This document shows, in pieces, positions 44,628-54,272 of a stretch of 64,000 nt of DNA (position 1 is its first letter; every line of letters starts with the position of its first letter). This DNA comes from CADEDH01 sp965216205. GTDB taxonomy: Bacteria; Actinomycetota; Acidimicrobiia; Acidimicrobiales; SZUA-35. The stretch covers positions 5,890,001 to 5,954,000 of the forward strand of contig OZ244139.1 in the NCBI GenBank assembly GCA_965216205.1, in the 5' to 3' direction. Both the position numbers and the translations under genes were made by a program. The notes beneath the pieces were generated by a model that made no database searches, was not told the DNA's origin, and worked only from the letters and a program-made list of their open reading frames with translations.

Positions 44628-46032
44628 TGCCGGACGGGAGCACCCGGTCGGCCTCGGACGGACCCCACGAACCCTGCTCGTAGCGCAGCGCGGGCGGTGG
44701 TTCGTCGAGGAGTGGCTGGACCACCCGCCACGCCTCCTCCACACCCTCCCGCCGGGCGAACAACCGCGGATCGCCGACCAGCGCGTCGGCGAGGAGACGC
44801 TCATAGGCTTCCGCCCCGTCGCCGCCGAGCTGGGCGCCGTAGTCGACCGACAGATCCACCGGACGGGCCACCATGCCCATGCCCGGTTCCTTCGCGTGCA
44901 TGGTGAGCGTGATCCGATCGTCGGGCTTCAGGCAGAAGCGGAGCACGTTCGGGCCGGGTGGGGCGGTCGTGCCGTCGGCGAACAGCGATCGGGGTGGCTC
45001 GTCGAACTCGACGACCGCCTCGGTGACCGTCGACCGCAAGCCTTTGCCGGCCCGGATCAGGAACGGAACACCCGCCCATCGCCAGGAGTCGATCCGGAGC
45101 CGTAACGCCACGAACGTCTCGGTGTCGGAGTCGGGGGCGACCCCGTCGACGTCGCGGTAGCCGGCGTACTGACCGCGGACGGCGTCGCCGGCCTCGACCG
45201 TCTCGATCGCCCGCAGCACCTTCACCTTCTCGTCCGACAGCGCTTCGGCGTCGACCGACACCGGCGGCTCCATCGCCAGCAGCGTCACGAGCTGCAGCAG
45301 GTGGTTCTGCACCACGTCGCGCAGAGCGCCGACGTCGTCGTAGAAACCGCCCCGACCGTCGATGCCGGACGACTCGGCCATCGTGATCTGCACGCTCGCG
45401 ATGTGATGGCGGTTCCACACCGGTTCGAGCAGGGAGTTGGCGAACCGGAACACGAGGAGGTTCTGGACCGGCTCCTTGCCGAGGAAGTGGTCGATGCGGA
45501 AGATCGACGGTTCGGCGAAGTGACGGTGGAGGATGTCGCTCAGCTCGATCGCCGAGCCGTGATCACGGCCGAAGGGCTTCTCCACCACGAGTCGACCGGC
45601 CCGCCCCAACCCGCAACGGGCGAGGCCGGTGGCGACGTCGTCGAACAGGGACGGCGGGATCGCGAGGTAGGCCACCGGCCGGGTGGCGCCGCCGAGCGCG
45701 TCGATGAGCTGGTCGAACATCGCCGGGTCGCGGTAGTCGCCCGCCACGAACGACAGCCGCCCCAGCAGCCGGTCGAGCACGGCGGGGTCGTGCGATCCGG
45801 CCGCCCCGGCGTCCGCCGCGACCGCCTCGCGGGCGTGTTGCCGGAAGCGCTCGTCGTCCCACGCCGACCGGCCCACCCCGATCACGGGCACCGTCAGGCG
45901 ACCGTCGGCCTCGAGCTCGTACAGCGCCGGCAGCAACTTCTTCTTCGCCAGGTCACCGCTGGCCCCGAAGAGAATCAGCGCATCGCCCGGCTCGGGCGGT
46001 GGCCAGGCGTGCTGGTCGCCGGCACCGGTCAT
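44596..46032 (-). CDS. zwf: Glucose-6-phosphate 1-dehydrogenase
   Basis: The 478-residue enzyme oxidises glucose 6-phosphate to 6-phosphogluconolactone, making NADPH. It shows the Rossmann start LILFGASGDLAKKKLLPALYEL, the VVEKPFGRD segment and the active-site motif RIDHFLGKEPVQN, with the catalytic His. It follows gnd with a 4-bp overlap, so the two steps of the oxidative pentose phosphate pathway are co-translated; 6-phosphogluconolactonase is not in the window. The 3' ends of zwf and the DUF1697 gene overlap tail to tail by 32 bp. Confidence 0.96.
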   Translation of the reverse strand: MTGAGDQHAWPPPEPGDALILFGASGDLAKKKLLPALYELEADGRLTVPVIGVGRSAWDDERFRQHAREAVAADAGAAGSHDPAVLDRLLGRLSFVAGDYRDPAMFDQLIDALGGATRPVAYLAIPPSLFDDVATGLARCGLGRAGRLVVEKPFGRDHGSAIELSDILHRHFAEPSIFRIDHFLGKEPVQNLLVFRFANSLLEPVWNRHHIASVQITMAESSGIDGRGGFYDDVGALRDVVQNHLLQLVTLLAMEPPVSVDAEALSDEKVKVLRAIETVEAGDAVRGQYAGYRDVDGVAPDSDTETFVALRLRIDSWRWAGVPFLIRAGKGLRSTVTEAVVEFDEPPRSLFADGTTAPPGPNVLRFCLKPDDRITLTMHAKEPGMGMVARPVDLSVDYGAQLGGDGAEAYERLLADALVGDPRLFARREGVEEAWRVVQPLLDEPPPALRYEQGSWGPSEADRVLPSGINWIPVGPGS

Positions 46033-47045
46033 CGGGCCGGCTGCTCGCCGTGGCCGCCGAACGCGTGCCGCATCGCCGACAACACCTTCGCCGCCATCTC
46101 ACCGTTGTCGCGGCTGGCGAACCGCTGGTAGAGGGCTTCGGTGAGCACGGGAGCGGGAACGCCGAGGTCGATGGCGGCCTGGGCCGTCCAGCGGCCCTCG
46201 CCGGAGTCGCTCACGCGGCCCTCGAACCCCGACAGTGCCGGATCGGTGGCGAGCTCCGCCGCGGTGAGGTCGAGCAGCCACGAGCCGATCACGCTGCCCC
46301 GGCGCCACAGCTCGGCCACCGCTGCGAGGTCGATGTCGTACCGGTAGGCGTCCGGGTTGCGGATCGGTGCGGTCTCGGCGTCGACCGTCCGCTCCGCGGT
46401 GCCGAGGTCGGCCCGGTCGAGCACTGCCAGCCCCTCCGCCAATGCCGCCATCATCCCGTACTCGATGCCGTTGTGCACCATCTTCACGAAGTGCCCTGCC
46501 CCGCTCGGACCGCAGTGGAACCAGCCCCGCTCCTCGGGCGGCGGCGGCCCGTTTCGACCAGGCGTCCGGTCGGCCGCCTCCACCCCCGGGGCCAGCGTGT
46601 CGAGGATCGGGGTCAGCAGCTCGACCGCGTCGTCGGCGCCGCCGACCATCAGGCAGTAGCCCCGCTCACGACCCCACACGCCGCCGGATGTGCCGATGTC
46701 GACGTAGCGCAGACCGCGCTCGCCGAGTTCGGCCGCCCGCACGAGGTCGTCGTTCCAGTTCGAGTTGCCCCCGTCGATGACCAGGTCGCCGGCGGTGAGC
46801 ACGTCAGCCGCCCGCCCGACCACCGGCCCGGCCACCGCGGCCGGCACCATCACCCACACGACACGGGGCGGGTCGAGCGCGTCCCGCAACTCGGCGAGGT
46901 CGCCGACGCCGACCGCTCCCTCGGCGACGAGCGCCTCGACCGCCGCGGGGTCGGTGTCGAACACGACGCACTCGTGTCCCCCGGCCAGCAGTCGGCGGAC
47001 GAGATCGCCGCCCATCCTGCCCAGCCCGATCATGGCGATGCGCAT
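46029..47045 (-). CDS. gnd: 6-phosphogluconate dehydrogenase, decarboxylating (short GndA type)
   Basis: The 338-residue protein has the Rossmann motif AMIGLGRMGGDLVRRL, DGGNSNWNDDLVRA, DIGTSGGVWG and the substrate helix KMVHNGIEYGMMAALAEG. At about 340 residues it belongs to the short, often NAD-dependent class rather than the 470-residue E. coli type. GAGGAGG precedes the ATG. It oxidatively decarboxylates 6-phosphogluconate to ribulose 5-phosphate and is the first gene of the gnd-zwf pair. Confidence 0.95.
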   Translation of the reverse strand: MRIAMIGLGRMGGDLVRRLLAGGHECVVFDTDPAAVEALVAEGAVGVGDLAELRDALDPPRVVWVMVPAAVAGPVVGRAADVLTAGDLVIDGGNSNWNDDLVRAAELGERGLRYVDIGTSGGVWGRERGYCLMVGGADDAVELLTPILDTLAPGVEAADRTPGRNGPPPPEERGWFHCGPSGAGHFVKMVHNGIEYGMMAALAEGLAVLDRADLGTAERTVDAETAPIRNPDAYRYDIDLAAVAELWRRGSVIGSWLLDLTAAELATDPALSGFEGRVSDSGEGRWTAQAAIDLGVPAPVLTEALYQRFASRDNGEMAAKVLSAMRHAFGGHGEQPAR

Positions 47046-47122
47046 CCGGCCTCCTCATCTGGGGCTGGGAACGTCTCAGCTCCTGCCAGTGGAGAAGGCG
47101 TCAGCGTAGTGGGCCCGGTCGG

Positions 47123-48220
<1,098 letters not shown>

Positions 48221-48299
48221 GCTGCTCCCCGCGGGTGGCTGGTCGCGTCGTGGGCTGGTCGCGTCGTGGAAGGCATCATCCAGCACGGCGAGCGCCTCG

Positions 48300-48764
48300 T
48301 CAATCCGGTCGTCGGTGGGGGGCGAACAGGATCCGATCGAGGAAGAAGAAGCGCAGCAACCAGGTGGACGTGTAGACGGCCACCGTCGCCGCCACGAGCA
48401 GAGGATCGCTGGCTCCGGCCTCGGCCAGGAACCACGCCGCGGTGGTGGACAGCGTCACGTTCGCCGCGGTGAAGAGGTAGTAGGGGACGACCTCCCGGCC
48501 CACGGCGTGCGACCTCGTCACGCTCCACGACCAGCGGCGGTTCACCAGGAACGTCGGCAGCGCCACCGCCATCGCCGAGGTCACGTTGGCGACGGTCGGG
48601 TGGAGATCGGTGGCCCGCAGCAACGTCGAGTAGAAGACGATGTTGGCCAGCGCGGCCACGATCGACACCGCCGTGTACCGGTTCAGCTTCCCCCGGGTGG
48701 AGCGGCCGCCGGCGCGTGCCACGCGATCATCGGCAGCCTCGGCTGAGCGTCCGGTCGTCGTCAT
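48300..48764 (-). CDS. GtrA-like four-helix membrane protein
   Basis: The 154-residue protein has a polar start, then KLNRYTAVSIVAALANIVFYSTLLRA, ANVTSAMAVALPTFLVNRRWSW, the third span YYLFTAANVTLSTTAAWFLA and a final span ending LLRFFFLDRILF. This is the GtrA family pattern with the conserved NRRWSW after the second span. GtrA proteins are thought to flip or present lipid-linked sugars. Its ATG overlaps the stop codon of the papain-like peptidase gene by 4 bp, so the two proteins are likely made together. Confidence 0.88.
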   Translation of the reverse strand: MTTTGRSAEAADDRVARAGGRSTRGKLNRYTAVSIVAALANIVFYSTLLRATDLHPTVANVTSAMAVALPTFLVNRRWSWSVTRSHAVGREVVPYYLFTAANVTLSTTAAWFLAEAGASDPLLVAATVAVYTSTWLLRFFFLDRILFAPHRRPD

Positions 48765-49678
48765 CGATCGTCGCCTCCCGAGCCGACCATCGCCGGGACA
48801 GGGGCCGACGGTGGCGTTGACGTCGGCTGCATGCCGGGAACGACGATGTATCGCTCGACGATCGACGGTGACCGCCAGAGGTCGCCCGGCATCGCCCAGC
48901 GGTACTGGTCGAGCAGGGCTGCCTCACCATCACCGCCACGGCTGCTGGAGGCCGACGACGACGCCGCGGCCAGCCCCGCCAGGAGGGCATAGAGCACGAC
49001 CCCGTACTCCCTCGTGGTCGGCCGGCCCGCACGGAGCTGCGGTCTCGTTCGACCCCGGATCAGCTCAGTGATCGCCGGCCGCTCGTCGAGCGCCCGCGGC
49101 ACCCGCAGCTCGATGGCGAGGGGGTGGCCGTTGCGGGCGAAGGCCTCGGCGATGAAGGCTGCGCAGGTGTAGCTCGTCACCGATCCCTCGGTCGGTCGCC
49201 GAGAGTCGAGCGCGGAGGCCGCGGCTTCGATCGCCCGCTTCAGCTTGTCGCGCTCCTCCTGCACCGTATAGTGCCGTGCGGTGGCGATCAGGCCGGCGAG
49301 CATCACGTCGTGCCAGGCGTAGACCTGCTCCTGGCGGCCGTGTCGTCCGCACCACCGGGCCGCGGCGGCGGCACGTTCCCGGGCTGCCGGTGCCACCCGA
49401 GCGATCGCCACCTCGTCGTTGCCGGCGACGACGTTGTCCATCGGTCGGATGTCGAACTTGGCACGGCTCACCTCGGTGATCGACAGCGCCCCGCCGTCGT
49501 CGGTGGCGAGACCCACGTGGCGCCATGGCTCGCCGGCCCGGTTGCAGAGGTCCTGGAGCAGGCCGGGCCGGGAGGTGAACACCAGGTCGCCCTCGACCAG
49601 GTCGCCGGGGTCGATCGTGCCGTCGACCTCGATCGGTCCAGCGTCGTCGGCGGGGTCGAGTTGTGGTACGTAGCCCAT
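48761..49678 (-). CDS. Permuted papain-like (YiiX/NlpC-P60-type) cysteine peptidase with C-terminal membrane segment
   Basis: The 305-residue protein begins with a barrel strand region (DPGDLVEGDLVFTSRPG), then EPWRHVGLATDD with His 54 and SYTCAAFIAEAF with Cys 172. His before Cys is the circularly permuted order of YiiX/YaeF papain-like amidases. YAWHDVMLAGL between them is also typical. Near residues 235-255 EYGVVLYALLAGLAAA is a likely membrane segment, followed by a short tail. No signal peptide is seen, so the catalytic part may face the cytosol. It lies 9 bp after the CHAT gene and overlaps the GtrA-like gene. A CHAT-activated effector role is a hypothesis. Confidence 0.75.
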   Translation of the reverse strand: MGYVPQLDPADDAGPIEVDGTIDPGDLVEGDLVFTSRPGLLQDLCNRAGEPWRHVGLATDDGGALSITEVSRAKFDIRPMDNVVAGNDEVAIARVAPAARERAAAAARWCGRHGRQEQVYAWHDVMLAGLIATARHYTVQEERDKLKRAIEAAASALDSRRPTEGSVTSYTCAAFIAEAFARNGHPLAIELRVPRALDERPAITELIRGRTRPQLRAGRPTTREYGVVLYALLAGLAAASSSASSSRGGDGEAALLDQYRWAMPGDLWRSPSIVERYIVVPGMQPTSTPPSAPVPAMVGSGGDDR

Positions 49679-49687
49679 CGGTTCGCC

Positions 49688-50593
49688 TCAGATCGGGGCG
49701 CCGACGTGGACGTAGGCCGCCCAGGCGCCGGTCGCGAGATGTCGGTGGAGGAGCTGTGCCTGCCGCAACGCCTCGATGGGGCTGATCCCGAGTGCCAGCC
49801 GGGCGTGGTAGGCGGCCATGATCGACGAGCTGGAGTGATCGTCGACGTCCCACAGCGAGCCCACGACCGATGCCACCCCTGGTGGGAGCGACGGCGGGAG
49901 GGATCGGCAGCCGCTGAGCACCACGTGGGCCCGCCTACCGGGCTCCACGATGCCGTCGGGGATGGCGGGGTCGTGACCGGCGACATGGATCAGCGGTTCT
50001 ACCGGCTCGTCGGTCGCTGCCCTGCTGACGGTGGCCGACACCCAGCGGATCAGGTTCTGCTCGAGCGCGATGACGTCGAGATCGCTGATCGCGGCGTCGA
50101 GGATGCTGAGCAGGAAGCGTCGAGGTCGTGACGGTGCCCGCCTCGGGCTCGGGTCGAGGCGGTAGAGCTGGGTGGTCTCGAACAGCGCCGGCTCACCATC
50201 TCGATGGGCGGTCTCGATCGGGAGTGGTCCGAGCAGCTCGTGCGCCAGCTCGAGCGCAACCCTCGGGACGCCGTCGAGGAGCGGCCGGAGCTGGTTGGAG
50301 ATGGCCTCGTAGACGCCGGCCAGGAGCTCGTCGGTGGCGGCGACCATGCCCGACATCGACCCGGCCGCCATCGCGTCGGCGGTCGCCCGGTCGAAGCGGG
50401 CTCGAAGCGTCTGGAGCCGTGCGACCGTGGTCAGCGCCACGGGTTCGGGGGCGGTCGTCGCCGAGGTCATCGGATCGCAGTCGATCGTGGCGACCAGTCG
50501 GCCCGCCTCGTCGGTGGCGATCGTGCACACGGGATCGGGTGGGGTCCATTCGCTCGCCCTGTCACCGCTTCGCTGTCCGCCCGCTGCGTTCAC
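49688..50593 (-). CDS. CHAT-domain caspase-like protease
   Basis: The 301-residue protein is nearly all CHAT domain. The catalytic dyad is visible: LIHVAGHDP (His 207, with His 203 nearby) and VVLSGCRS (Cys 229). Downstream VGSLWDVDDHSSSSIMAAYH, GISPIEALRQAQ and WAAYVHVG are standard CHAT landmarks. Family members are caspase/separase-like endopeptidases often found in bacterial immunity or cell-death systems, usually with TPR or sensor domains; here no TPR repeats are seen and the first 90 residues are unassigned. It is the first gene of a tight operon with a permuted papain-like peptidase and a GtrA-like membrane protein. The GTG start has no clear ribosome site. Confidence 0.85.
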   Translation of the reverse strand: MNAAGGQRSGDRASEWTPPDPVCTIATDEAGRLVATIDCDPMTSATTAPEPVALTTVARLQTLRARFDRATADAMAAGSMSGMVAATDELLAGVYEAISNQLRPLLDGVPRVALELAHELLGPLPIETAHRDGEPALFETTQLYRLDPSPRRAPSRPRRFLLSILDAAISDLDVIALEQNLIRWVSATVSRAATDEPVEPLIHVAGHDPAIPDGIVEPGRRAHVVLSGCRSLPPSLPPGVASVVGSLWDVDDHSSSSIMAAYHARLALGISPIEALRQAQLLHRHLATGAWAAYVHVGAPI

Positions 50594-50677
50594 ACCCGGG
50601 ATACGTCGCGAACGAATCGTTCTGGCGCAGGTTTCTCGCGCTGCCCTGACTGCGACCGGCCGATCGGCCGGTGTCGA

Positions 50678-51508
50678 TCAGGAGCCGGTGAAGTCGGCGA
50701 TCTTGCCGGCGAGGCGGGCCGCGATGCCGATCTTCGCGTCCTGCGACGTCCCGGCCGCGTCCACGAGGCGGTCGACGTCGGCGTGGGGGATCTGATCCCG
50801 GAACGCCATCTCCCGGTTGATGACCCCCTTGATGGCCCGGAGGCTCAACGGCGCATTGGTGGCCAGGCGCGACACGAGCGCGTCGGCCTCGGTCGCGAGC
50901 CGATGGGCGGGGACGGCCCGGGCGATCACGCCGAGCTCGGCCATCCTGCTCGCCGGGAGCGGATCGCCGAGCATCAGGATCTCCCGGGTGGTCACGGGCC
51001 CCGCCACTTCGAGGAGCTTCTTGGTGAGGAACCACGTGGGGGCGAGCCCGATCTGGGCGAGCGACATGCCGAAGTTGGCCTTCGTCGACGCCACCACGAT
51101 GTCGCAGTGCAACGCCAGCTCGTTGCCGCCGGCGATGGCGTCTCCCTGAACCACGGCGACCACCGGGAGCGGCCACTGCTCGACCGCGTGGAACAGGCGC
51201 TCCACCGCACTCGACGGCTCGCTGCCGATCCCCCGGTCACCGGTGGCCTCGCCCTGCCCGCTGTCGACCGGGCTGTCATCGCCGGCGCGGTCGCTGTCGA
51301 GGCGTCGCTGCAGGTCGATCCCGGCGCAGAAGACCGGGCCGGTCGAGCGGATCACCGCCACCCGCTCGCTCGGGCCGGGCTCGCCACCGAAGGCGTGGGT
51401 GGCCGTCGCCAGCATCTCCGGGGTGAGGGCGTTGCGCTTGGCCGGGCGGTTGAGGGTGACGGTCCTCACCGGACCGTCGATCTCGAGGAGGATGTCGGCG
51501 TCGCTCAT
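50678..51508 (-). CDS. Enoyl-CoA hydratase/isomerase family protein
   Basis: The 276-residue crotonase-fold protein has VTLNRPAKRNALT, oxyanion-hole FCAGIDLQRR and VVQGDAIAGGNELALHCDIVVAS. A charged insertion of about 30 residues (DSDRAGDDSPVDSGQGEA) interrupts the A-loop. The catalytic Glu of classical hydratases is replaced around GMSLAQIGLAP, so the reaction is uncertain. It lies 84 bp upstream of the CHAT gene on the same strand; operon membership is possible but not certain. Confidence 0.87.
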   Translation of the reverse strand: MSDADILLEIDGPVRTVTLNRPAKRNALTPEMLATATHAFGGEPGPSERVAVIRSTGPVFCAGIDLQRRLDSDRAGDDSPVDSGQGEATGDRGIGSEPSSAVERLFHAVEQWPLPVVAVVQGDAIAGGNELALHCDIVVASTKANFGMSLAQIGLAPTWFLTKKLLEVAGPVTTREILMLGDPLPASRMAELGVIARAVPAHRLATEADALVSRLATNAPLSLRAIKGVINREMAFRDQIPHADVDRLVDAAGTSQDAKIGIAARLAGKIADFTGS

Positions 51509-51560
51509 GTCCCCGTTCTAGCTGCTCGTGACCACCGCCCGCCGGTCCGCTCTGGCGGGC

Positions 51561-51588
51561 GTCAGCGGTCAGCGGTCAGCGGTCAGCG
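51561..51588. repeat. Four tandem GTCAGCG heptamers
   Basis: GTCAGCG is repeated four times in perfect tandem across the stop codon (51576-51578) of the cobalamin adenosyltransferase gene. A change in copy number would alter the C-terminus of that protein. Confidence 0.9.
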
Positions 51589-52118
51589 GATCGGGTCGGG
51601 AGCGACTCGCCCTCTTGCCATCGGGCGAGCACCCAGGCGAGATCCGAGAGGCGGTTGAGGTACGGCACCACCCGCGAGCCGTCGACCACGGCGGCCAGCG
51701 CCACCCGCTCGGCTCGCCGGGTGACGGTCCTGGCCACGTCGAGGGCGGCGGCGGTTCGGTTCCCCCCGGGGATGACGAACTCCGTCGGCGGGTCGAACCG
51801 GGCCGAGATCTCGTCGATGAGCTGCTCGAGCCGGTCGACCATCGCGTCGGTCACGAGCGTCTCGCCGTCGGTCAGCTTGGCGCGGTTCTCCGCCAGTGTC
51901 GCCAGCTCCGCCATCACCACGTAGAGGTCCCGAGCGAGCGACACCAACAGCTCGTCGAGCTCGCCCCCCGACGTCGCCTCCGCCCTGGCCAGACCGAACG
52001 CCGCCTGGGCTTCGTCGACCGCCCCGTAGGCCACCGGCTGGGGCGAATCCTTCCGCACCCGCCCCCCGTGGAACAATCCCGTCGTGCCGTCGTCGCCAGC
52101 TCTCGTGTAGACCTTCAA
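51576..52118 (-). CDS. Cob(I)alamin adenosyltransferase (PduO type)
   Basis: The enzyme transfers adenosine from ATP to cob(I)alamin to make coenzyme B12. Motifs are VYTRAGDDGTTGLFHGGRV (ATP-binding N-terminus), AYGAVDEAQAAFGLARA, IPGGNRTAAALDVARTVTRRAERV and YLNRLSDLAWVLAR. I start at TTG 52118, with GGGAGCG upstream, directly before the conserved motif, giving 180 residues; the frame could be extended to 52196 but that part has no family likeness. Adenosylcobalamin would serve mutases of the ethylmalonyl-CoA and propionyl-CoA routes implied by ccr and the acyl-CoA carboxylase. Confidence 0.92.
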   Translation of the reverse strand: MKVYTRAGDDGTTGLFHGGRVRKDSPQPVAYGAVDEAQAAFGLARAEATSGGELDELLVSLARDLYVVMAELATLAENRAKLTDGETLVTDAMVDRLEQLIDEISARFDPPTEFVIPGGNRTAAALDVARTVTRRAERVALAAVVDGSRVVPYLNRLSDLAWVLARWQEGESLPTRSADR

Positions 52119-52273
52119 CGCTCGCTCCCAACACAAACCGGGTCGGCCATGACCCGAGGGTAGGAAGCGCGTAGAACATGTGACAGTCGTCAGCAAATTG
52201 ATTTGGTTTTGAGACTTGCGTCACAGCCCAAGCTTTGCCACCGTAAGGCCACCCAGAAAGAGGGAGAGAGATC

Positions 52274-54178
52274 GTGATTGGACGAGCGAGCAAGCTGCTG
52301 GCAATCCTCTTCTCGTTTGCGCTCGTCGCTGCTGCGTGTGGAGGCAGCGACGACGACGACGCCACGGATGTGACGACGGGCGTCGACGACGAGCAGCAAC
52401 AGCAGGTCGAAGCCGACCGGGAGGAGGGCGACGCGACCGGCGCCGACACCCGGGAGGACGCCGGCGAGGCCGTCCGCGGTGGCCGGATCGTGTACGGCAT
52501 CGAAGCCGACTCGGCCAACCCCTGGACGCACTACGCAACGTCGTGCGCCATCAGTTGCCGCATGATCTTCCGGGCCGTCACCGACGGCCTCTTCATCACC
52601 GACGAGAACGGCGAGATCCAGCCCTACCTCGTCGACACGGTCGAGCCGAACGACGACCTCACCGAGTGGACGATGACGATCAAGGAGGGCATCACCTTCC
52701 ACGACGGCACCCCGCTCGACGGCGCAGCCGTCAAGTACAACATCGACACCTGCCGGTTCAGCCCGCTGACCGGCCCGGCGTTCCTCGGCCTCGCCGACGT
52801 TACCGCCGAGGGTCAGACCGTCACCATGACGTACTCGGCGCCGGAGGCGCTCGGGCCCCGTGCGCTGCGGACCGAGGTCTGCGGGATGATGTTCTCCCCG
52901 ACCTGGATGGCCACCCTGGCCAACAACCCGCTGAACTCGCCGCCGATCATCACCGAGGAGGAAGCGGCCGAGCTCGACCTGAGCGGTGACCCTGCAGCCC
53001 CGGTCGGCCTGGGAGCGTTCAAGTACGTGTCCTACACCCCCGGCAACGGCAACAGCTTCGTGGCCGAGCGCAACGAGGACTACTGGCGGGGCGACGGCCC
53101 CAACTCGCTCACCGGTGAGGGCCTGCCCTACCTCGACGAGATCGAGTTCGTGGTGGCGGTCGACATCCAGGGCCGCTCCAACGGTCTGAAGTCGGGTCAG
53201 TTCGACATCATCCACACCGCCAACGCCGACGAGATCGCCAAGTACGAGAGCGACGGCGACTTCTTCCTCCTCCAGGCCAACGACTTCGGTGAGACCAGCT
53301 ACATCCTGCTGAACGTCGGTGCCGGCGAGAACCCGGTACTGGCCGCCGTCCGAGGCGAGGACTCGCTGGCGATGGACCCGGGTGACCTCAACTCCAGCAG
53401 CCCGCTGATCAACCTCAGTTGCCGCAAGGCGCTCGCCCACGCCATCGACCAGCAGCGGGTCGCCGACGAGCGGTGGGCCGGCATCGCCACCGTGGCCAAC
53501 GGCCCATTCCCGCCGGGTTCGATCGGTTACCTCGAGGACAGCGGCTATCCCACCTTCGATCTCGAGGCTGCGGCCACCGAGTGGGAGCAGTGCAAGGAGG
53601 ACCACGGCACCGTCCCGGTCGCCTTCACCTTCAACACCACCAACGATGCGTTCAACGTGGAGACCAACGAGTTGACCGCCTCGATGTGGTCCGACGCCTT
53701 CGGCGACGAGATCGAGGTCAGCATCACCCCGATCGAGCAGGGTCAGTACATCGGTCTGGCTCTCGCCGGAACGTTCCAGGCCCAGGGCTGGCGGAACCAC
53801 GCCGGCGTCGATCCGACCGAGCAGTGGTACTGGTGGAACTCGGCGACGGCCAGCCCGATCGCCCCCGATGTGCCCGAGCTCGCCCTCAACTTCGGCCGGT
53901 TCCAGGACCCCGAGATGGACGCGGCGTTCACCACGATCCGCCAGAGCGGTGACGCCGCCGAGCGCCAGGCTGCGGCCGAGGAGGTCAACCGCCTCTTCGC
54001 CGAGAACGTCTGGAACTTCTGGTACGTCTGGACGGTCTGGGGGATCATGGCCAACCCGAGGGTCCAGGACATCACCGAGCTCGAGATCCCCGACGGCGGC
54101 GGGCTGACCAAGCCGGTCATCGCTGGGAAGCACCACCTCGCCCAGATGTGGTGCCTCGACGGAGACTGCCAGGGCTGA
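52274..54178 (+). CDS. Peptide-type ABC transporter substrate-binding lipoprotein
   Basis: The 634-residue family-5 solute-binding protein has a lipoprotein signal (LLAILFSFALVAAAC, Cys near 22), a long acidic Gln/Glu/Asp linker, then the fold VRGGRIVYGIEADSANPW, WTMTIKEGITFHDGTPLDGAAVKYNID, SPEAL-like MTYSAPEAL, and the C-terminal RQAAAEEVNRLFAENVW. GAGGGAGAG precedes the GTG start. It opens a five-gene transporter operon (binding protein, two permeases, two ATPases). The ligand may be a peptide, nickel complex, sugar or other small molecule. Confidence 0.93.
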   Translation: MIGRASKLLAILFSFALVAAACGGSDDDDATDVTTGVDDEQQQQVEADREEGDATGADTREDAGEAVRGGRIVYGIEADSANPWTHYATSCAISCRMIFRAVTDGLFITDENGEIQPYLVDTVEPNDDLTEWTMTIKEGITFHDGTPLDGAAVKYNIDTCRFSPLTGPAFLGLADVTAEGQTVTMTYSAPEALGPRALRTEVCGMMFSPTWMATLANNPLNSPPIITEEEAAELDLSGDPAAPVGLGAFKYVSYTPGNGNSFVAERNEDYWRGDGPNSLTGEGLPYLDEIEFVVAVDIQGRSNGLKSGQFDIIHTANADEIAKYESDGDFFLLQANDFGETSYILLNVGAGENPVLAAVRGEDSLAMDPGDLNSSSPLINLSCRKALAHAIDQQRVADERWAGIATVANGPFPPGSIGYLEDSGYPTFDLEAAATEWEQCKEDHGTVPVAFTFNTTNDAFNVETNELTASMWSDAFGDEIEVSITPIEQGQYIGLALAGTFQAQGWRNHAGVDPTEQWYWWNSATASPIAPDVPELALNFGRFQDPEMDAAFTTIRQSGDAAERQAAAEEVNRLFAENVWNFWYVWTVWGIMANPRVQDITELEIPDGGGLTKPVIAGKHHLAQMWCLDGDCQG

Positions 54179-54200
54179 GGCCGGAACTGACGGAGACCTC

Positions 54201-54236
54201 GGGGTCGGGTCCGGTGACCAATCCGGACCCGACCCC
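54201..54236 (+). promoter_or_regulatory. 14-bp hairpin between binding-protein and permease genes
   Basis: GGGGTCGGGTCCGG (54201-54214) pairs perfectly with CCGGACCCGACCCC (54223-54236) around an 8-nt loop. Such intercistronic hairpins often act as partial terminators or 3' stabilisers so that the binding protein is made in excess over the permeases. Confidence 0.8.
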
Positions 54237-54272
54237 ACAAATGGCACGAGGAGCACGAGGAGGTAGCGCCAG

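Noticed and set aside
43425..44804. 459-residue minus-strand frame
   Set aside because: The part upstream of 43973 is antisense to DUF1697; the DinB-like protein begins at 43973.
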